Shown: one piece after another, positions 53,501 to 61,502 of the stretch | Layout: each line of letters begins with the position of its first letter | Numbering within the stretch: the stretch's first letter is position 1 | Assembly: GCA_017430325.1 (NCBI GenBank) | Contig: JAFRNE010000028.1 | Coordinates: 62,001 to 126,000, forward strand | Source of the DNA: Eubacterium sp. | GTDB taxonomy: Bacteria > Bacillota > Clostridia > Lachnospirales > Lachnospiraceae | Length of the DNA stretch: 64,000 nt | Reading direction: 5' to 3' | Notes under the pieces: generated by a model | Database searches by the model: none | Told to the model about the DNA's origin: nothing | What the model saw: only the letters and a program-made list of their open reading frames with translations | Translations under genes and position numbers: made by a program

Positions 53501-55745
53501 CGTGATGAAGAAGTGGTTTAGAATTGAAATGATAATAATAGAAAGTAGCTTCTTCTTCAACAGCGTCTCCTATATGGGTTAAATTGCCATTAAGTGTACC
53601 ATAAAGGTTACCGGACTTCTCAGGAACAAAACTTATCTGATACTGGTTTGTCGCCTCCTGGAGACTATTGGCTAAAACCGTATAAGCCTGTAAAACATCC
53701 ATATCTCCGGCGATTATCTCATATACATCCTCACCGCCCAGCGTATTATTTGCCAGATAATTGGTAGAAGAGAAGATCTCCTCGTTATCATAAACGAGAT
53801 TCAGAATGTTATCGTTTACGAAGAAACCGTTCTTAACAACGTAATTATTCTTATAGATGTCGATCTTATTATAGGTCTCGATAAACTCAAGGCCGTCGTT
53901 GATATGGCTTGCACGCACATTTGTGATCACGTAGTCAACGCCTGAGAGCATATTTGTAACAGGGGTTGTAACGTTTTCGCCGTCTATAAATACTGAAATC
54001 TTGGCGTCGCTGTCCACTGCATGGATGTAGTCCTCGGCAATCTCGTATCTGCCGATGATGGTGTCAGCATAAACTTTTGAGGTCTTTCCTGCATTTCCAA
54101 GGTTGCCCACGAATGATGCGGCGACCTCGAACACCATAAGCAGACCCATCGCTGTCTTAAATACAGTGTGAGTCATATTGTCATTTTTATAAAGTATCAA
54201 AATAAAGAAGTAAGCCGCAGCGAGCTCGAAGCTCTTCATGAAAGGCGACATAGTTGTGTAGTTGGATGACTTGAGCAGCGCCATAAAGATGATGGCCATC
54301 ACGATCACAAAGGAAACAACAATCGTCAGTGAACGCTGGTGCTCGATATTGATAAATACGCTGTAAGCCATACTTAAGAACATGAAGATCAGTATAAAGC
54401 CAAATACAGTTGATACATGTCTCGTGAAATAAAAGCCGTTGAACAGATAGTTCATGGTTGAATGGAAGGTCGCGATGTAAAGCACGGCTGTAAGGCAGAT
54501 GGTCTTCAGCTTCTTGTTGAAATTGATATTTCCGTTTGAAGCATAAAGGAAGATCATCAACAGTATGCAGATACCGGCGTAGATTGCGATGCTGTCGTTT
54601 TCCTTCGAAGCATCGGTCTCAAGACCTGCGAGCATTCCCTTGAATACATCAAATATTTTCACCTTTACCTCGGCGAGCGGGAACTCAAGGGAAAGCATAG
54701 ACTTCATGAGGTTGCTCTTAAGTGAAGGGATAATAACAAGCACTGACATACCGATGGCCATAAGGTCAGCGATAAGCTTGTAGATAGCAGCAGTAACGAT
54801 GTGCTTTGTATCTCTGAAATCCTGAAGGAAGAAATAAACGAACACGAAGATAAATACGATTATTGTAATATAGAAGCTCATGAAGAAGGAAGCTGCAAGT
54901 GTGAGGCAGTAGAAGAGCCATTTTCCTTCCTGGATAAGCTTGTCCACAGCGAGCATAAGAAGAGGGAAGAGCGCAACGGCACCGAGCCAGGTCACGTTAA
55001 GACCGCTTCCGATCATATATGCTGAAAGTGCGTATGCAGCCGAAAGTGCAAGATTAATGATATCGAATTCCTTGACAAATATACCAAGCTTCGAGGTCGG
55101 TTCATCGTTGCCGCCCAGCTTGACATTTGCGTTCTTTGTTGATTTTCCGGCCTTCTCGAGTGCCTCGAGCTTCCTGGCCTTTTTCTCTTTCTTTTTAGCA
55201 AGATATGCTGAAATGACATCAGCACGGAGTTCTTCTTCATCACCCTTCAGTTGAAGCTCATGCTTCTTGCGGTAGCTGAGGAACATACTGAAGAAGAGAC
55301 CGGCGAGACCGATCTTTAATGCATAGAGCATATTGAGGACGCCGTCCATGTCGTCCTTTGGAAATACAAGTGTGATAAGATTTGTCGGATCTGAAAGATA
55401 AAATGCAAGTGAGTCAGATATATCATAACCTTCAGAGCTGATATAACCGGAGGTATTTACGCTGCCGTTATTTACGCTGTCATGAAGATCGTTCAGAAGA
55501 TATCTGTATTTTTCAAAATGCCCGGCAGAGAGCACGTCCTTGTCGCCAAACGGTGCAAAGCCTCCGATCGCAAGACCGATCAACGCAACTATAAAAGGAA
55601 TAAGGAAAGCCAGTGCAAGCCGCGTCGCTTTGGACTTATCGAAGGGCCTTTTCTCCTTTTTGCTGCTCTTTGCAGAAGAGTCCTTTTTGGGCTTTTCGCT
55701 TTTTGAAACCGCCTTTTTATTCTCTATATTTTCTTTGCTGCTCAT
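50502..55745 (-). CDS. Double-length YfhO-type membrane protein
   Basis: 1747 aa with two YfhO-like units in tandem. Unit 1 starts near residue 35 (FLIPFIVALIGLAIGGFAPFGDKD); unit 2 near ~880 (IMTTIFFIYMFIRSAAPFGSGFFPTHDGM). Each unit has ~12 membrane helices followed by an extracellular domain, and unit 2 ends in a last helix (GIIISIATLIFFIAFLMF) and an acidic tail. YfhO proteins are GT-C-like enzymes; in Bacillus YfhO glycosylates lipoteichoic acid. Single YfhO are ~850 aa, so this is a fusion or duplication. The first ~680 residues use clearly more GC-rich codons than the rest. Start by GGAGG 7 nt before the ATG at 55745, not the upstream codon at 55808. Confidence 0.8.
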   Translation of the reverse strand: MSSKENIENKKAVSKSEKPKKDSSAKSSKKEKRPFDKSKATRLALAFLIPFIVALIGLAIGGFAPFGDKDVLSAGHFEKYRYLLNDLHDSVNNGSVNTSGYISSEGYDISDSLAFYLSDPTNLITLVFPKDDMDGVLNMLYALKIGLAGLFFSMFLSYRKKHELQLKGDEEELRADVISAYLAKKKEKKARKLEALEKAGKSTKNANVKLGGNDEPTSKLGIFVKEFDIINLALSAAYALSAYMIGSGLNVTWLGAVALFPLLMLAVDKLIQEGKWLFYCLTLAASFFMSFYITIIVFIFVFVYFFLQDFRDTKHIVTAAIYKLIADLMAIGMSVLVIIPSLKSNLMKSMLSLEFPLAEVKVKIFDVFKGMLAGLETDASKENDSIAIYAGICILLMIFLYASNGNINFNKKLKTICLTAVLYIATFHSTMNYLFNGFYFTRHVSTVFGFILIFMFLSMAYSVFINIEHQRSLTIVVSFVIVMAIIFMALLKSSNYTTMSPFMKSFELAAAYFFILILYKNDNMTHTVFKTAMGLLMVFEVAASFVGNLGNAGKTSKVYADTIIGRYEIAEDYIHAVDSDAKISVFIDGENVTTPVTNMLSGVDYVITNVRASHINDGLEFIETYNKIDIYKNNYVVKNGFFVNDNILNLVYDNEEIFSSTNYLANNTLGGEDVYEIIAGDMDVLQAYTVLANSLQEATNQYQISFVPEKSGNLYGTLNGNLTHIGDAVEEEATFYYYHFNSKPLLHHETNAQFALFDNASFKNLYNIIVKASLSSESSTDKTVKLESDKDGYALIPVPSESWGCNDVIQYLTIGNTEFALVEVNSGSNEFTLTKQSNMYLYIFMMLICLAVCIVLCCGLKFQNYGNATDSVVIKKLSVFSSSYSIYMITFAIMTTIFFIYMFIRSAAPFGSGFFPTHDGMAQTFPYSYRYLKQLFDGDFSTVTYNVGLGQGALSKLFLLINPFYLLIGLFDLSNILLCFTLIAYLMFIMPAFTFIIYLTHRPNGKRMQKTDIRLIPFALAYSLSGYLISFMSHHGFMFVGILLPILILALERVVYKKKAVLYVIILTYLMMNDFYNAFLTCEFIFLYFFCLHFDNIKDLLRKGFRVAFYSLISAGLSAFFLIPSYLNTVQKSPYQANDSTIPGFGFASDVLHIFKYAKVAPPAVIIDKNSNTSVNMYCGLLLFLLVPVYLLCKKIDLSERIRKVALLVLYLISFGNPLLNYIMHGLHNQIFVPNRFAIFYIFLLITVIYDLVQNTSWDLDKKQLTSYYSWSLIIGILFIVSAKNILSFSTLVSLCFLAIYAGLIAAYVRSKNKKMITKVFALIFIIELMVSTFNYTRYTIYSSHINTELSSYNNVSIITERNGLDKGHTRSEYLSSAKNSAMVINTESVSFFTSNINQENQTMIGYMGADVPPITNNIGYELSNPISDLFLNVKYHIINQYLKVNETYAFMNKIDEINNISLYENPYNVGFGFLIKDDSALLEINNALENSDLAYDTYIDFHDEIAVKLTGQPLYDQIEFDTDPEKINNDPNATFVMSDYSNYVEGDPNSFVTICIGLGADLKGDFYLNYGYFTHLASKTSDKQDIIYLQMDADQYEYYLGNTFYLVRLNEDTMQKLHDVLSDSVLYDVHDDGNDILASIDASSDGVIYVSLPYKDDYKVYVDDQEVEMISLFKGIGIPVKAGSHEICIRYIHKGLDIGIIISIATLIFFIAFLMFIKILNRRKTSEPSSSDDNAINISDEDEKKS

Positions 55746-55798
55746 TAGTTTTCCTCCAAGATTTATTATTAACGAATTGATGTCATGATTAACAATTA

Positions 55799-55827
55799 AT
55801 TTTATCACATATCAGTCATCTGTTCAA
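55799..55827 (-). promoter_or_regulatory. Promoter of the YfhO-like gene
   Basis: On the minus strand TTGAAC, 17 nt, TAAAAT, the latter preceded by TGA (extended -10). It sits ~55 nt before the start and is divergent from asp23. Confidence 0.65.
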
Positions 55828-55880
55828 AATATTCTTCAGATTTTTTAGATAATATTATTAGTGCTTTACATCTTGAAATA

Positions 55881-55889
55881 TGATATAGT
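55881..55889 (+). promoter_or_regulatory. Extended -10 of the asp23-nusB operon
   Basis: TGATATAGT (TG-N-TATAGT) 42 nt before the asp23 start. A -35 is not clear (TTTACA lies too near). Candidate only. Confidence 0.4.
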
Positions 55890-55930
55890 AATGATAAGTA
55901 TGTAATGAGATATCCAGGGAGGTAGGCCAA

Positions 55931-56365
55931 ATGTCCGAAAAGGAAAAGAAAACCAAGAATACTTCGCCGGCAGAGCAGTCTGCAGAGGGTGCAGCGGTTC
56001 GTGATTGTACATCAATAGCAACCGAGAGCGGCGGCGTGATCCAGATAGCAAACGACGTAGTTTCAAATATCGCCGGCCTTGCCGTTATGGAGGTCGAGGG
56101 CGTTTCAAAGCTCACCGGAAATATCACCAGAGAGCTTATCACAAAGCTCGGCAGGAAGAGTCTGTCGAAGGGCATCCGACTTGATTTCAGTGGAAATGAG
56201 CTGAAGGTTGATGTTTCGATCGAGGTCAAATTCGGTTACAACATCGTGAATGTTTCAAAGAACGTTCAGGACAGGGTAAGAAGCAATATAAATACGATGA
56301 CAGGCCTCAAGGTAAGCACAGTCAATGTCAGAGTTTCCGGCATCGACACAGCATCCGGGGAGTAA
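55931..56365 (+). CDS. Asp23/Gls24 family envelope stress response protein
   Basis: 144 aa. The Asp23 domain spans ~35-140: GGVIQIANDVVSNIAGLAVMEVEGV, LSKGIRLDFSGNELKVDVSIEVKFGYNI, and VQDRVRSNINTMTGLKVSTVNVRVSGI. Family members sit at the membrane and support wall homeostasis. The first ~30 residues are a charged tail (MSEKEKKTKNTSPAEQS). RBS GGGAGG. Asp23 before nusB is a standard Firmicutes order. Confidence 0.93.
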   Translation: MSEKEKKTKNTSPAEQSAEGAAVRDCTSIATESGGVIQIANDVVSNIAGLAVMEVEGVSKLTGNITRELITKLGRKSLSKGIRLDFSGNELKVDVSIEVKFGYNIVNVSKNVQDRVRSNINTMTGLKVSTVNVRVSGIDTASGE

Positions 56366-56370
56366 AACGT

Positions 56371-56440
56371 ACCGGAATAAACCGGTAAACAATCCGGAAC
56401 AGGATACCCTTCGGAGGTATCAAATAACGCGGACCCCGCG
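56371..56440 (+). other. Three consecutive hairpins between asp23 and nusB
   Basis: ACCGG-AATAAA-CCGGT (56371-56386), GATACC-CTTCGGA-GGTATC (56403-56421) and CGCGG-ACC-CCGCG (56428-56440) stand in a 99-nt gap. None has a T-run. They may insulate or stabilise the mRNA ends. Confidence 0.45.
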
Positions 56441-56464
56441 AAATAATAATCAACAGGTGAAAAA

Positions 56465-56866
56465 ATGACCAGAAGTGAATTAAGAGAAAACATATTTAAG
56501 ATAGTATTCAGAGCACCATTCCACGATACAGAGGAGATGGGCGAGCAGGAGCAGGAGTATATTTCCGACCTTGATGAGGCTGAAAAGGATTCTGATATTG
56601 ATTATATCAAGGCGAAGTCAGCAGCCGTTATCGAGAAGCTTGAAGAGATAGATAAATTGATAGAGGACGCATCAAAGGGTTGGAGCGTGAAGAGAATAGG
56701 CAGGGCAGAACTGGCTATTCTTCGTGTTGCCGTTTATGAGATCAAATACGACAGCGACATTCCTTTCAAGGTTGCAGTTAACGAGGCTCTTGAGCTTTCT
56801 AAGAAATACTGCGAGCCTGAAGCCGGCGCATTTATTAACGGTATTTTGTCGGCATTCGCTGAATAA
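56465..56866 (+). CDS. nusB: Transcription antitermination factor NusB
   Basis: 133 aa all-helical protein that binds boxA RNA with NusE/S10 in rRNA antitermination. Motifs: RENIFKIVFRA at the N-terminus, KRIGRAELAILRVAVYEI and AVNEALELSKKYCEPEAGAFINGIL at the C-terminus. An acidic stretch (~25-45) is slightly longer than usual. Its final five codons start a tandem 15-bp repeat that runs past the stop. Confidence 0.95.
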   Translation: MTRSELRENIFKIVFRAPFHDTEEMGEQEQEYISDLDEAEKDSDIDYIKAKSAAVIEKLEEIDKLIEDASKGWSVKRIGRAELAILRVAVYEIKYDSDIPFKVAVNEALELSKKYCEPEAGAFINGILSAFAE

Positions 56867-56926
56867 GCATATACCGAATAAGCATTTGCCGAATAAGAAT
56901 TCGCTGAATAAGCTTTTTCTGAATAG
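56852..56926 (+). repeat. Five tandem 15-bp units, each ending in an in-frame stop codon
   Basis: GCATTCGCTGAATAA, GCATATACCGAATAA, GCATTTGCCGAATAA, GAATTCGCTGAATAA and GCTTTTTCTGAATAG follow each other exactly. In the nusB frame each reads about A-F-A-E-stop. The first is the real nusB end. They lie between nusB and xseA and probably arose by slippage. Confidence 0.85.
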
Positions 56927-56950
56927 TATAGACAGAACAGGACGATCAAG

Positions 56951-58225
56951 TTGAAAACATATACAGTCGGACAGGTCATTAAGTATACGAAGAATCTGCT
57001 GGAGAATGACATATTTCTCGGCAGCATGTATGTGACAGGTGAAATATCAAATTGTAAATACCACAGCATGGGGCATATCTATTTTTCTTTAAAAGACGAT
57101 ACAGGCTCCATGCATGCTGTCATGTTTAAAGGAAGCCGCCTCAGAGGGCTTAAGTTTAAGCTCGAGGACGGCCAAGCCGTTGTCATGAAATGCAGCATCG
57201 GTATGTACGAGAAGACCAGTTCGGTTCAGCTTTATGCGACGGAAATACTCCTGGCAGAGGATAAGGAAGGAAAGCTCAATGCCGAGTTCCTTAAACTGAA
57301 GGAGAAGCTCTATAACGAGGGGCTTTTTGAATTCGATATAAAGAAACCTATTCCGAAATACCCTAAGGCTGTAGGAATAGTAACAGCACCAACAGGTGCA
57401 GCCATTCAGGATATAAGAAATATTGCAAAACGACGCAACCCTTACGTTCAGCTTGTTCTCTACCCTGCAAAGGTTCAGGGTGAGGGCGCGGCAGAGACTA
57501 TTGCGAAGGGTATCAGAGTTCTCGATAGGATGGGGCTTGATACGATCATAGTCGGGCGCGGCGGCGGTTCAATCGAGGACCTCTGGGCTTTTAACGAGGA
57601 GATAGTTGCAAGAGCGATATTTGAGGCTGTGACGCCGATCATTTCCGGCACCGGCCATGAGGTTGATAATACGATAGCCGATTACGTTGCGGATCTTCGT
57701 GCACCGACACCTTCCGCGGCGGCAGAGCTTGCAATACCGGATGTTATGACTCACATCAAGCAGCTGGAGAATTGCAGGAGCAGGCTTGATAATAATATTT
57801 CCAACAGGCTGAACATCATGAATACAAGGCTTCAGGTCCTTAAGGCCAAGCTTGAGAAGAGAAGTCCGGAGCGCACGCTTTTCGATAAGCAGCAGCGACT
57901 CGCGGATACACGCGATAAGCTTCAGCAGTTAATGGAAAGAAAACATGAAGCGGCGGTTCAGAAGCAGAGCGCGTTAAATGAACGCATGCACAGCGATATG
58001 GACAGGCTGGTTCAGAACAGAGTTCATCGCTATGAGATAAATGTGGCAAAGCTTCACGCACTGGCACCTACCGCCAAGCTGATAAACGGCTTTGGCTATA
58101 TTTCAAAGAGTGCTGAGCCTGTGCGCAGTGTGAAGGATGTAAAAAAAGGTGACAGGATCGCGGTGACACTCAGTGACGGTTCCGTAACAGCGGATATAGT
58201 TGAGGTTAATGATTCGGAAACTTGA
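56951..58225 (+). CDS. xseA: Exodeoxyribonuclease VII large subunit
   Basis: 424 aa. N-terminal OB fold (TYTVGQVIKYTKNLLENDIFL, VTGEISNCKYHSMGHIYFSLKDD), catalytic core with GIVTAPTGAAIQDI and VGRGGGSIEDLWAFNEE, ISGTGHEVDNTIADYVADLRAPTPSAAAE, and a coiled-coil C-terminal part (~270-370) with a basic tail. Degrades single-stranded DNA together with XseB. TTG start with a weak RBS. It pairs with xseB 25 nt downstream. Confidence 0.96.
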   Translation: MKTYTVGQVIKYTKNLLENDIFLGSMYVTGEISNCKYHSMGHIYFSLKDDTGSMHAVMFKGSRLRGLKFKLEDGQAVVMKCSIGMYEKTSSVQLYATEILLAEDKEGKLNAEFLKLKEKLYNEGLFEFDIKKPIPKYPKAVGIVTAPTGAAIQDIRNIAKRRNPYVQLVLYPAKVQGEGAAETIAKGIRVLDRMGLDTIIVGRGGGSIEDLWAFNEEIVARAIFEAVTPIISGTGHEVDNTIADYVADLRAPTPSAAAELAIPDVMTHIKQLENCRSRLDNNISNRLNIMNTRLQVLKAKLEKRSPERTLFDKQQRLADTRDKLQQLMERKHEAAVQKQSALNERMHSDMDRLVQNRVHRYEINVAKLHALAPTAKLINGFGYISKSAEPVRSVKDVKKGDRIAVTLSDGSVTADIVEVNDSET

Positions 58226-58250
58226 TATAAAGTAAACCAGGGAAGATAAA

Positions 58251-58469
58251 ATGAGCAAAAAATCAGAAAATACAGAAAATGAAAAGTTCATAGTGGAAGA
58301 CGCGTTCGCAAGACTTGAGGAGATAATCACGGCTCTTGAAGCGCCGGAAACAAAGCTCAGCGATGCGATGGAGCTCTACAAGGAAGGCGTTGTTCTTTCT
58401 GACAAATGCAGAGAGAATCTCGAGGGCGTTGAGAAGGAGATAAAGATCCTGAACGCGGAGGAAGAATAA
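58251..58469 (+). CDS. xseB: Exodeoxyribonuclease VII small subunit
   Basis: 72 aa. Family pattern FARLEEIITALEAPETKLSDAMELYKEGV and CRENLEGVEKEIKIL, two helices that bind the XseA coiled coil. RBS GGGAAG. It ends one base before the ispA start. Confidence 0.95.
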   Translation: MSKKSENTENEKFIVEDAFARLEEIITALEAPETKLSDAMELYKEGVVLSDKCRENLEGVEKEIKILNAEEE

Positions 58470-58470
58470 T

Positions 58471-59439
58471 ATGGCAGCAAAAGCAAAAACAACAAAAAAG
58501 TCCGGCGCAAAGGAGAATCCCTCAAAGCTGGACGAGGTTAAAAGCTATATAGAAAATATAGTTATCGGGCTTCTTCCGGAGCCTGACGGTATGTCTGACC
58601 CTGTGGCAAATGCCATGATCTACGCTGTGAAAGCAGGCGGCAAGAGAGTCAGACCGCTTCTGATGTATCTGACCTACAAGGCTTTCTCAGCAGATTCAGC
58701 ACCTCACGACAAGGCTATCGAGTATTTTATGGCTGCTCTTGAGATGATACATACATATTCACTTATACATGACGATCTGCCGGCACTGGATAATGATGAT
58801 ATGAGACGTGGCAATCCGACTGTTCACAAGGCTTTCGGAGAGGACGTTGCTATCCTGGCGGGAGATGGTCTGCTTAACTATGCTTACGAGACAGCTGCAA
58901 AGAGCTTTATCTGCTGTCCGGGTGATATTGATGTTGAGAAGGCTGTATTTATCCTTGCATCAAAGCCGGGACTTTACGGTATGCTGGGAGGCCAGACTGT
59001 AGACGTGGTTCTTACAGGCAAGCGTCCAACAGCAGAGCAGCTTTCATATATTTATTCAAATAAAACAGCCGCGCTTCTTGAGTGCGCAATGACCATCGGT
59101 GGTACACTTGCGGGCGTTTCGGGAGAGAATCTGGACAAGCTTCAGAATGCGGCGTATTATATCGGAATGGCATTCCAGGTTCAGGATGACATCCTTGACG
59201 TGACCGGAAATGCCGAAGAGCTTGGCAAGGACGTAAGCCAGGACAAGAAAAACGGAAAGATCACATTCGTCACTATTTACGGTATCGAGAAGGCTAAGGA
59301 ATACGTTAAGCAGGCGTCACTTCTTGCGATAAAGCTGGTGGACGAGGCATATGCAACCATTAAGGCTACTCCTGAAACCGATGAATATATCACAATGCTG
59401 AAGAATCTGATCACAAAGATGATCACTCGCAAGAATTAA
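58471..59439 (+). CDS. ispA: Polyprenyl (farnesyl) diphosphate synthase
   Basis: 322 aa. trans-Prenyltransferase condensing IPP and DMAPP to farnesyl diphosphate. First Asp-rich motif DDLPALDNDDMRRG (~92), GKRVRPLL for IPP binding, second motif DDILDVTG (~238), GGQTVDV. A Lys/Ala N-terminal extension (~20 aa, KAKTTKKSGAK) is unusual. The tail continues with a helical segment. Feeds UppS. Lies in the conserved xseA-xseB-ispA-dxs order. Confidence 0.93.
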   Translation: MAAKAKTTKKSGAKENPSKLDEVKSYIENIVIGLLPEPDGMSDPVANAMIYAVKAGGKRVRPLLMYLTYKAFSADSAPHDKAIEYFMAALEMIHTYSLIHDDLPALDNDDMRRGNPTVHKAFGEDVAILAGDGLLNYAYETAAKSFICCPGDIDVEKAVFILASKPGLYGMLGGQTVDVVLTGKRPTAEQLSYIYSNKTAALLECAMTIGGTLAGVSGENLDKLQNAAYYIGMAFQVQDDILDVTGNAEELGKDVSQDKKNGKITFVTIYGIEKAKEYVKQASLLAIKLVDEAYATIKATPETDEYITMLKNLITKMITRKN

Positions 59440-59507
59440 GATAGACGAGCCGGAAAGAGCATCATTACGAACGGATCGTAAATTATAAACTAAGAATCGA
59501 GATAGAT

Positions 59508-61502
59508 ATGAGTCTATTAAAGGAAATTAAACACGAAAATGACATAAAAAAACTCCCCGAGGAGAGCATGGATGAACTTGCCTCCGAGATCAGGAGTTTC
59601 ATTATAGAGAAGGTCAGTGAACATGGCGGCCATCTTGCCGCAAACCTCGGTGTGGTAGAGCTTACAATGGCTCTCCACAGATGTATGGATTTTCCGGAGG
59701 ATAAGCTTATTTTCGATGTAGGACATCAGGCTTATACTCATAAGATACTGACCGGCAGGCGGAAGGATTTTGACAGCCTCAGAGAGCTGGAAGGTCTCAG
59801 CGGTTTCCCAAAACGAAGAGAGAATCCCTGTGATGCCTTCGATACGGGACACAGCTCTACCAGTATTTCAGCAGCGGTAGGATTTGCTGCTGCGAGGGAT
59901 CTTCGCGGCACAAATGAGAAGATATGCGCGGTTATCGGCGATGGTTCCATGACAGGCGGTATGGTTTATGAAGCCTGTAATCAGCTTTCACAGCTGAAGT
60001 CGAACCTTGTGATAATCCTGAATGATAATGAGATGTCCATCGACCGTAACGTAGGCGGGGTTTCAAAATACCTGAACAGGATGCGTGTCGGCGCTTCCTA
60101 CAATGAGTTCAAGACAAACCTTGAAAATGTTCTTATGAACATCCCTGAGGTGGGTGAAAAGATGGCCAAGGGCCTCAAGAAATCAAAGGATAGTATCAAG
60201 GGACTTTTCGTTCAGGGCTCCTTTGTTGAGGAGATGGGCATAACCTATATCGGACCGGTTGACGGCCATAACATTAAGGAAATGACCAAAACCTTCAGAA
60301 AGGCCTTCAGACTGAATAAGCCTATTCTGGTCCATGTAAGGACCACAAAGGGCGCAGGCTACAAATACGCTGAGAAATACCCGGAGCATTTCCATGGCGT
60401 TGATCCTTTCGATATTGAAACAGGAAGAAGTCTTACGAGAAAGACAAGGGCAACATATACAGATGTATTTGGCAAGAAGCTGAGAAGCCTCGGTGAAGAG
60501 AATGAGAAGATAGTTGCGATCACTGCGGCTATGGCTCACGGAACCGGAGTTTCCTACTTCCAGAAGAGTTTCCCGGAGAGGACTTTTGACGTTGGAATCG
60601 CCGAGCAGCATGCGGTCACCTTTGCGGCCGGACTTGCAGCGGGCGGCTTTATTCCGGTGGTTGCGATATATTCGTCCTTCCTTCAGAGAGCCTACGACCA
60701 GATACTTCATGACGTCTGCCTTCAGGGGCTGCATGTCATATTTGCCATCGACCGCTCGGGTATAGTCGGACGCGACGGCGAGACGCACCAGGGCATCTAC
60801 GATGATGCTTATCTGGCTGATATGCCGGGACTTATAGTTATAGAACCTAAAAATGCATTTGAGCTTAGCGCTGCCTTCGATCTTGCAGTAAGCTGCGACG
60901 GACCGGTTGCTATAAAATACAGCAGAGGCTACGCCTACAGAGGCCTTATCAGCAACGAAAAGCTTGAGGTGGGAAAGGCTGAGATCATTTCGGGATGCAT
61001 CCCTGAAACCTGCTGTTCAACCGATAAGGTTCAGAATGCTGAAGCTGAGACATCTAACGTTTCAGAACAAACAGAGAAGAAGAGAGTTGCTCTGTTTGCC
61101 TGCGGAAATATGGTCGAGGAGGCTGTTAAATGCCGCGACAAACTGATCAGTCAGGCAGGGATCGAGCCGCTTTTCGTAAATGCAAGATTCATCAAGCCTC
61201 TCGATGAGACGATGCTTAGAAATATCACCGGTAAATTCGACATTATCGCATTTGCCGAGGAAACCTGCGAGGCAGGAAGCTTCGGAGAGAGAGCAGTTGT
61301 AATAATACAGGACGAGCTTTCAAAGCTCCTTACAGGAGAAAAATACGAGCTTGGATCAACAAAAGAAGATATAAGGATACCGAAGGTCATCAATTTCTGT
61401 ATCAAGGAAGAGACAGTACCGCAGGGCTCAGTCGATGAGCTCCGTGATCAGCTGGGTATTTCCGCAGACAAGATGGCTGAGACAATAATGAATTCATTAT
61501 GA
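59508..61502 (+). CDS. dxs: 1-deoxy-D-xylulose-5-phosphate synthase
   Basis: First MEP-pathway enzyme: condenses pyruvate and glyceraldehyde-3-phosphate with thiamine diphosphate. 664 aa. Motifs: HGGHLAANLGVVELTMAL, the ThDP site GDGSMTGGMVYEACNQ (~144), LNDNEMSID, and in the second half DVGIAEQHAVTFAAG (catalytic Glu ~365), DRSGIVGRDGETHQG. A ~30-residue variable insert (CCSTDKVQNAEAETSNVSEQ) precedes the C-terminal transketolase domain. It ends in an ATGA overlap with tlyA. Its cofactor is produced by ThiN, also encoded in this window. Confidence 0.95.
   Translation: MSLLKEIKHENDIKKLPEESMDELASEIRSFIIEKVSEHGGHLAANLGVVELTMALHRCMDFPEDKLIFDVGHQAYTHKILTGRRKDFDSLRELEGLSGFPKRRENPCDAFDTGHSSTSISAAVGFAAARDLRGTNEKICAVIGDGSMTGGMVYEACNQLSQLKSNLVIILNDNEMSIDRNVGGVSKYLNRMRVGASYNEFKTNLENVLMNIPEVGEKMAKGLKKSKDSIKGLFVQGSFVEEMGITYIGPVDGHNIKEMTKTFRKAFRLNKPILVHVRTTKGAGYKYAEKYPEHFHGVDPFDIETGRSLTRKTRATYTDVFGKKLRSLGEENEKIVAITAAMAHGTGVSYFQKSFPERTFDVGIAEQHAVTFAAGLAAGGFIPVVAIYSSFLQRAYDQILHDVCLQGLHVIFAIDRSGIVGRDGETHQGIYDDAYLADMPGLIVIEPKNAFELSAAFDLAVSCDGPVAIKYSRGYAYRGLISNEKLEVGKAEIISGCIPETCCSTDKVQNAEAETSNVSEQTEKKRVALFACGNMVEEAVKCRDKLISQAGIEPLFVNARFIKPLDETMLRNITGKFDIIAFAEETCEAGSFGERAVVIIQDELSKLLTGEKYELGSTKEDIRIPKVINFCIKEETVPQGSVDELRDQLGISADKMAETIMNSL

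Noticed and set aside
56852..56926. CRISPR-like or VNTR array with spacers
   Set aside because: The units follow directly without spacers and are only 15 bp; a simple tandem duplication.
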